Shown: in pieces, positions 62,870-64,000 of the stretch | Layout: each line of letters starts with the position of its first letter | How positions within the stretch are numbered: the first letter of the stretch is position 1 | Assembly (NCBI GenBank): GCA_009594995.1 | Contig: VOPR01000015.1 | Coordinates: forward strand, 156,524-220,523 | DNA: 64,000 bases | From: Nitrospira sp. | Lineage (GTDB): Bacteria > Nitrospirota > Nitrospiria > Nitrospirales > Nitrospiraceae | Reading direction: 5' to 3' | Position numbers and translations under genes: made by a program | The notes under the pieces: generated by a model | What the model saw: only the letters and a program-made list of their open reading frames with translations | The model's database searches: none | Told to the model about the DNA's origin: nothing

Positions 62870-64000
62870 ATGCCCACGATTTCCCTTCAACGTGATGATC
62901 TCGAAGCCTTGATTGCCGGACCCGGGGAGATGCCCTCCCGTATTCCGCTCGACCAGCTTGAGCAATGGCTGATGCTGGTGAAGGGCGAATTGAAGGGCCA
63001 CAACACGGAGACCGGTGAATTGCGGGTCGAGCTGCAGGACAGTAACCGTCCGGATTTGTGGTGTTGCGAGGGGATTGCGCGGCAGATTCGAATCAAGCAG
63101 CAAGGCGCGGCGATTTCGTATCCCTTCTTTAAGAAACCGAAACGGGTGGCCGGGAAATTGATGGTTGCGCCGGGGTTGGACCGGATTCGTCCCTTTGTGG
63201 CGGCCTGCACGGCGGTGGGGTATCGCGTGACGGCCTCCGGCCTGACGCAGCTCATTCAGACCCAGGAAAAGCTGGCAGACATTTTCGGGCGCAAGCGCCG
63301 GTCGGTGTCCATCGGCTTGTATCGCCTGGCCCCGATCGTGTTTCCCGTGTCGTACGATCTGGTGAAGCCGGACGAAGTGCGGTTCACGCCGTTGGGTATG
63401 GAGACGGTGATGACCCTCCGCGAGATCCTCATGGTGCATCCCAAAGGCGTGGAGTATGGCGGCATCGTCAGCGGCCATGATCGGTTGCCTGTACTGCGGG
63501 ACGCGAAGGGGCAGGTTTTGTCGTTTCCTCCGATCATCAACAGCCGTGAAATCGGCGAGGTTCAGGTCGGAGACGAGGAACTATTCGTGGAGGTGACGGG
63601 GACCGATCTCCCGATGGTTGCGTTAACGTTGAATATCTTCGCGGCAAATCTCGCGGATCGCGGGGCGGTCATTACCCCCGTAGAAATTCAGTCGCCGGTG
63701 AAGACGGCGTTCGGTTGGCGGTGGAACACCCCGATCGATTTCGGATCGCCGCGGACGATACCCCTCAAAGCCATCGAATCCGCGCTGGGAGAAGCTCTGG
63801 GCAGCAAAGAAGTGACCACCGCGCTCAAGTCCTATGGCTATACAGTGAAGGCGGCCGGACCCAAGGTGGCCGTGCAACTGCCGCCGTATCGAAACGATCT
63901 CCTGCACACTGTCGATGTGGTGGAGGATGTCGCCATCAGTCAGGGGTATGGGCGGTTTGCTCCGGTTATGCCGTCGCAGTTCACGGTGGGTGGTCTTTCG
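62870..64000 (+). CDS. pheT: phenylalanine--tRNA ligase beta subunit, archaeal/eukaryal type (partial, runs off window)
   Basis: The first 377 codons of pheT, open to the window edge, starting at the ATG at 62870, 12 bases after pheS. The N-terminus begins directly with a B1-like region and lacks the long EMAP/tRNA-binding (OB-fold) domain of ordinary bacterial PheT. The sequence has N-R-P-D-L-W-C-C-E-G near residue 60, a B3/B4 region in the middle, and a B5 domain near the end (P-P-Y-R-N-D-L-L-H, V-E-D-V-A-I). All fit the archaeal/eukaryal PheT. The C-terminal catalytic-like domain is outside the window. Confidence 0.9.
   Translation, partial: MPTISLQRDDLEALIAGPGEMPSRIPLDQLEQWLMLVKGELKGHNTETGELRVELQDSNRPDLWCCEGIARQIRIKQQGAAISYPFFKKPKRVAGKLMVAPGLDRIRPFVAACTAVGYRVTASGLTQLIQTQEKLADIFGRKRRSVSIGLYRLAPIVFPVSYDLVKPDEVRFTPLGMETVMTLREILMVHPKGVEYGGIVSGHDRLPVLRDAKGQVLSFPPIINSREIGEVQVGDEELFVEVTGTDLPMVALTLNIFAANLADRGAVITPVEIQSPVKTAFGWRWNTPIDFGSPRTIPLKAIESALGEALGSKEVTTALKSYGYTVKAAGPKVAVQLPPYRNDLLHTVDVVEDVAISQGYGRFAPVMPSQFTVGGLS

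Noticed and set aside
62087..63478. 463-codon antisense open frame over pheS-pheT
   Set aside because: Shadow of two clearly identified genes; Arg/His/Gln-rich without motifs.

Overview
The window reads as a chromosomal housekeeping region of a high-GC Gram-negative bacterium, most likely a Nitrospira (phylum Nitrospirota). The Gram-negative call rests on lipoprotein signals, a CpoB/YbgF-like protein, lytic transglycosylases and a ZnuABC-type importer. The Nitrospira call rests on my recognition of the overall protein style and gene order, and is inference. I see no intact prophage, CRISPR array, insertion sequence or toxin-antitoxin module. The one mobile-element trace is a broken tyrosine recombinase beside the initiator tRNA gene.

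Layout: 1-1.6 kb holds small hypothetical proteins on the minus strand. A tRNA-Gly(GCC) with its own promoter and terminator sits at 1.8-2.0 kb. From 2.1 to 6.4 kb there is a minus-strand MoxR / DUF58 / transglutaminase (TgpA-like) cluster, followed by an unrecognised 442-residue protein. From 8.0 to 10.4 kb come a ChaN-like lipoprotein, a SWIM zinc-finger/coiled-coil protein and a 58-codon gene for a secreted or membrane micro-protein. From 10.5 to 14.7 kb a tesA-like esterase is divergent from a ybbA-ybbP-like ABC exporter. From 14.7 to 21.8 kb, minus strand, an M1 aminopeptidase lies with rpiA, glk, pgl and pgi. An L,D-transpeptidase-fold protein that lacks its catalytic cysteine follows.

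From 23.6 to 34.4 kb is the classic origin-proximal block: rpmH, rnpA, yidD, yidC, mnmE, mnmG, rsmG, parA, parB. It carries a perfect-consensus promoter at rpmH and two identical parS palindromes flanking rsmG. Two bactofilin genes and mnmA follow. From 34.7 to 39.8 kb lie the five F1 ATP synthase genes (atpH, A, G, D, C) without any Fo gene. From 39.8 to 45.6 kb come a lipoprotein, a monohaem Tll0287-like protein, two RluA-family pseudouridine synthases flanking a PilZ protein, and small proteins. From 45.7 to 55.7 kb come a GNAT acetyltransferase, a Zn/Mn-type ABC importer (permease, ATPase, binding protein), anmK, and several accessory genes: DUF2726-like, TPR, beta-helix, REC-GGDEF, lytic transglycosylase and MEDS. 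After a membrane acyltransferase and the recombinase remnant, the right end carries the initiator tRNA, fmt, rsmB, rpe, pheS and the start of pheT. PheST is of the archaeal/eukaryal type.

Themes: tRNA and rRNA maturation is strongly represented (RnpA, MnmE, MnmG, MnmA, RsmG, RsmB, two RluA enzymes, Fmt, PheRS). So are chromosome segregation (ParAB, parS, bactofilins) and envelope or peptidoglycan turnover (YidC, AnmK, lytic transglycosylase, LDT-fold protein). Nothing here is clearly a new defence or mobile system. The most worthwhile oddities are the Cys-to-Ser LDT-fold protein, the 58-aa micro-protein gene, the archaeal-type PheRS, a recurring TANAATGCGG promoter motif and a cluster of DnaA-box-like sites near 43.5 kb.
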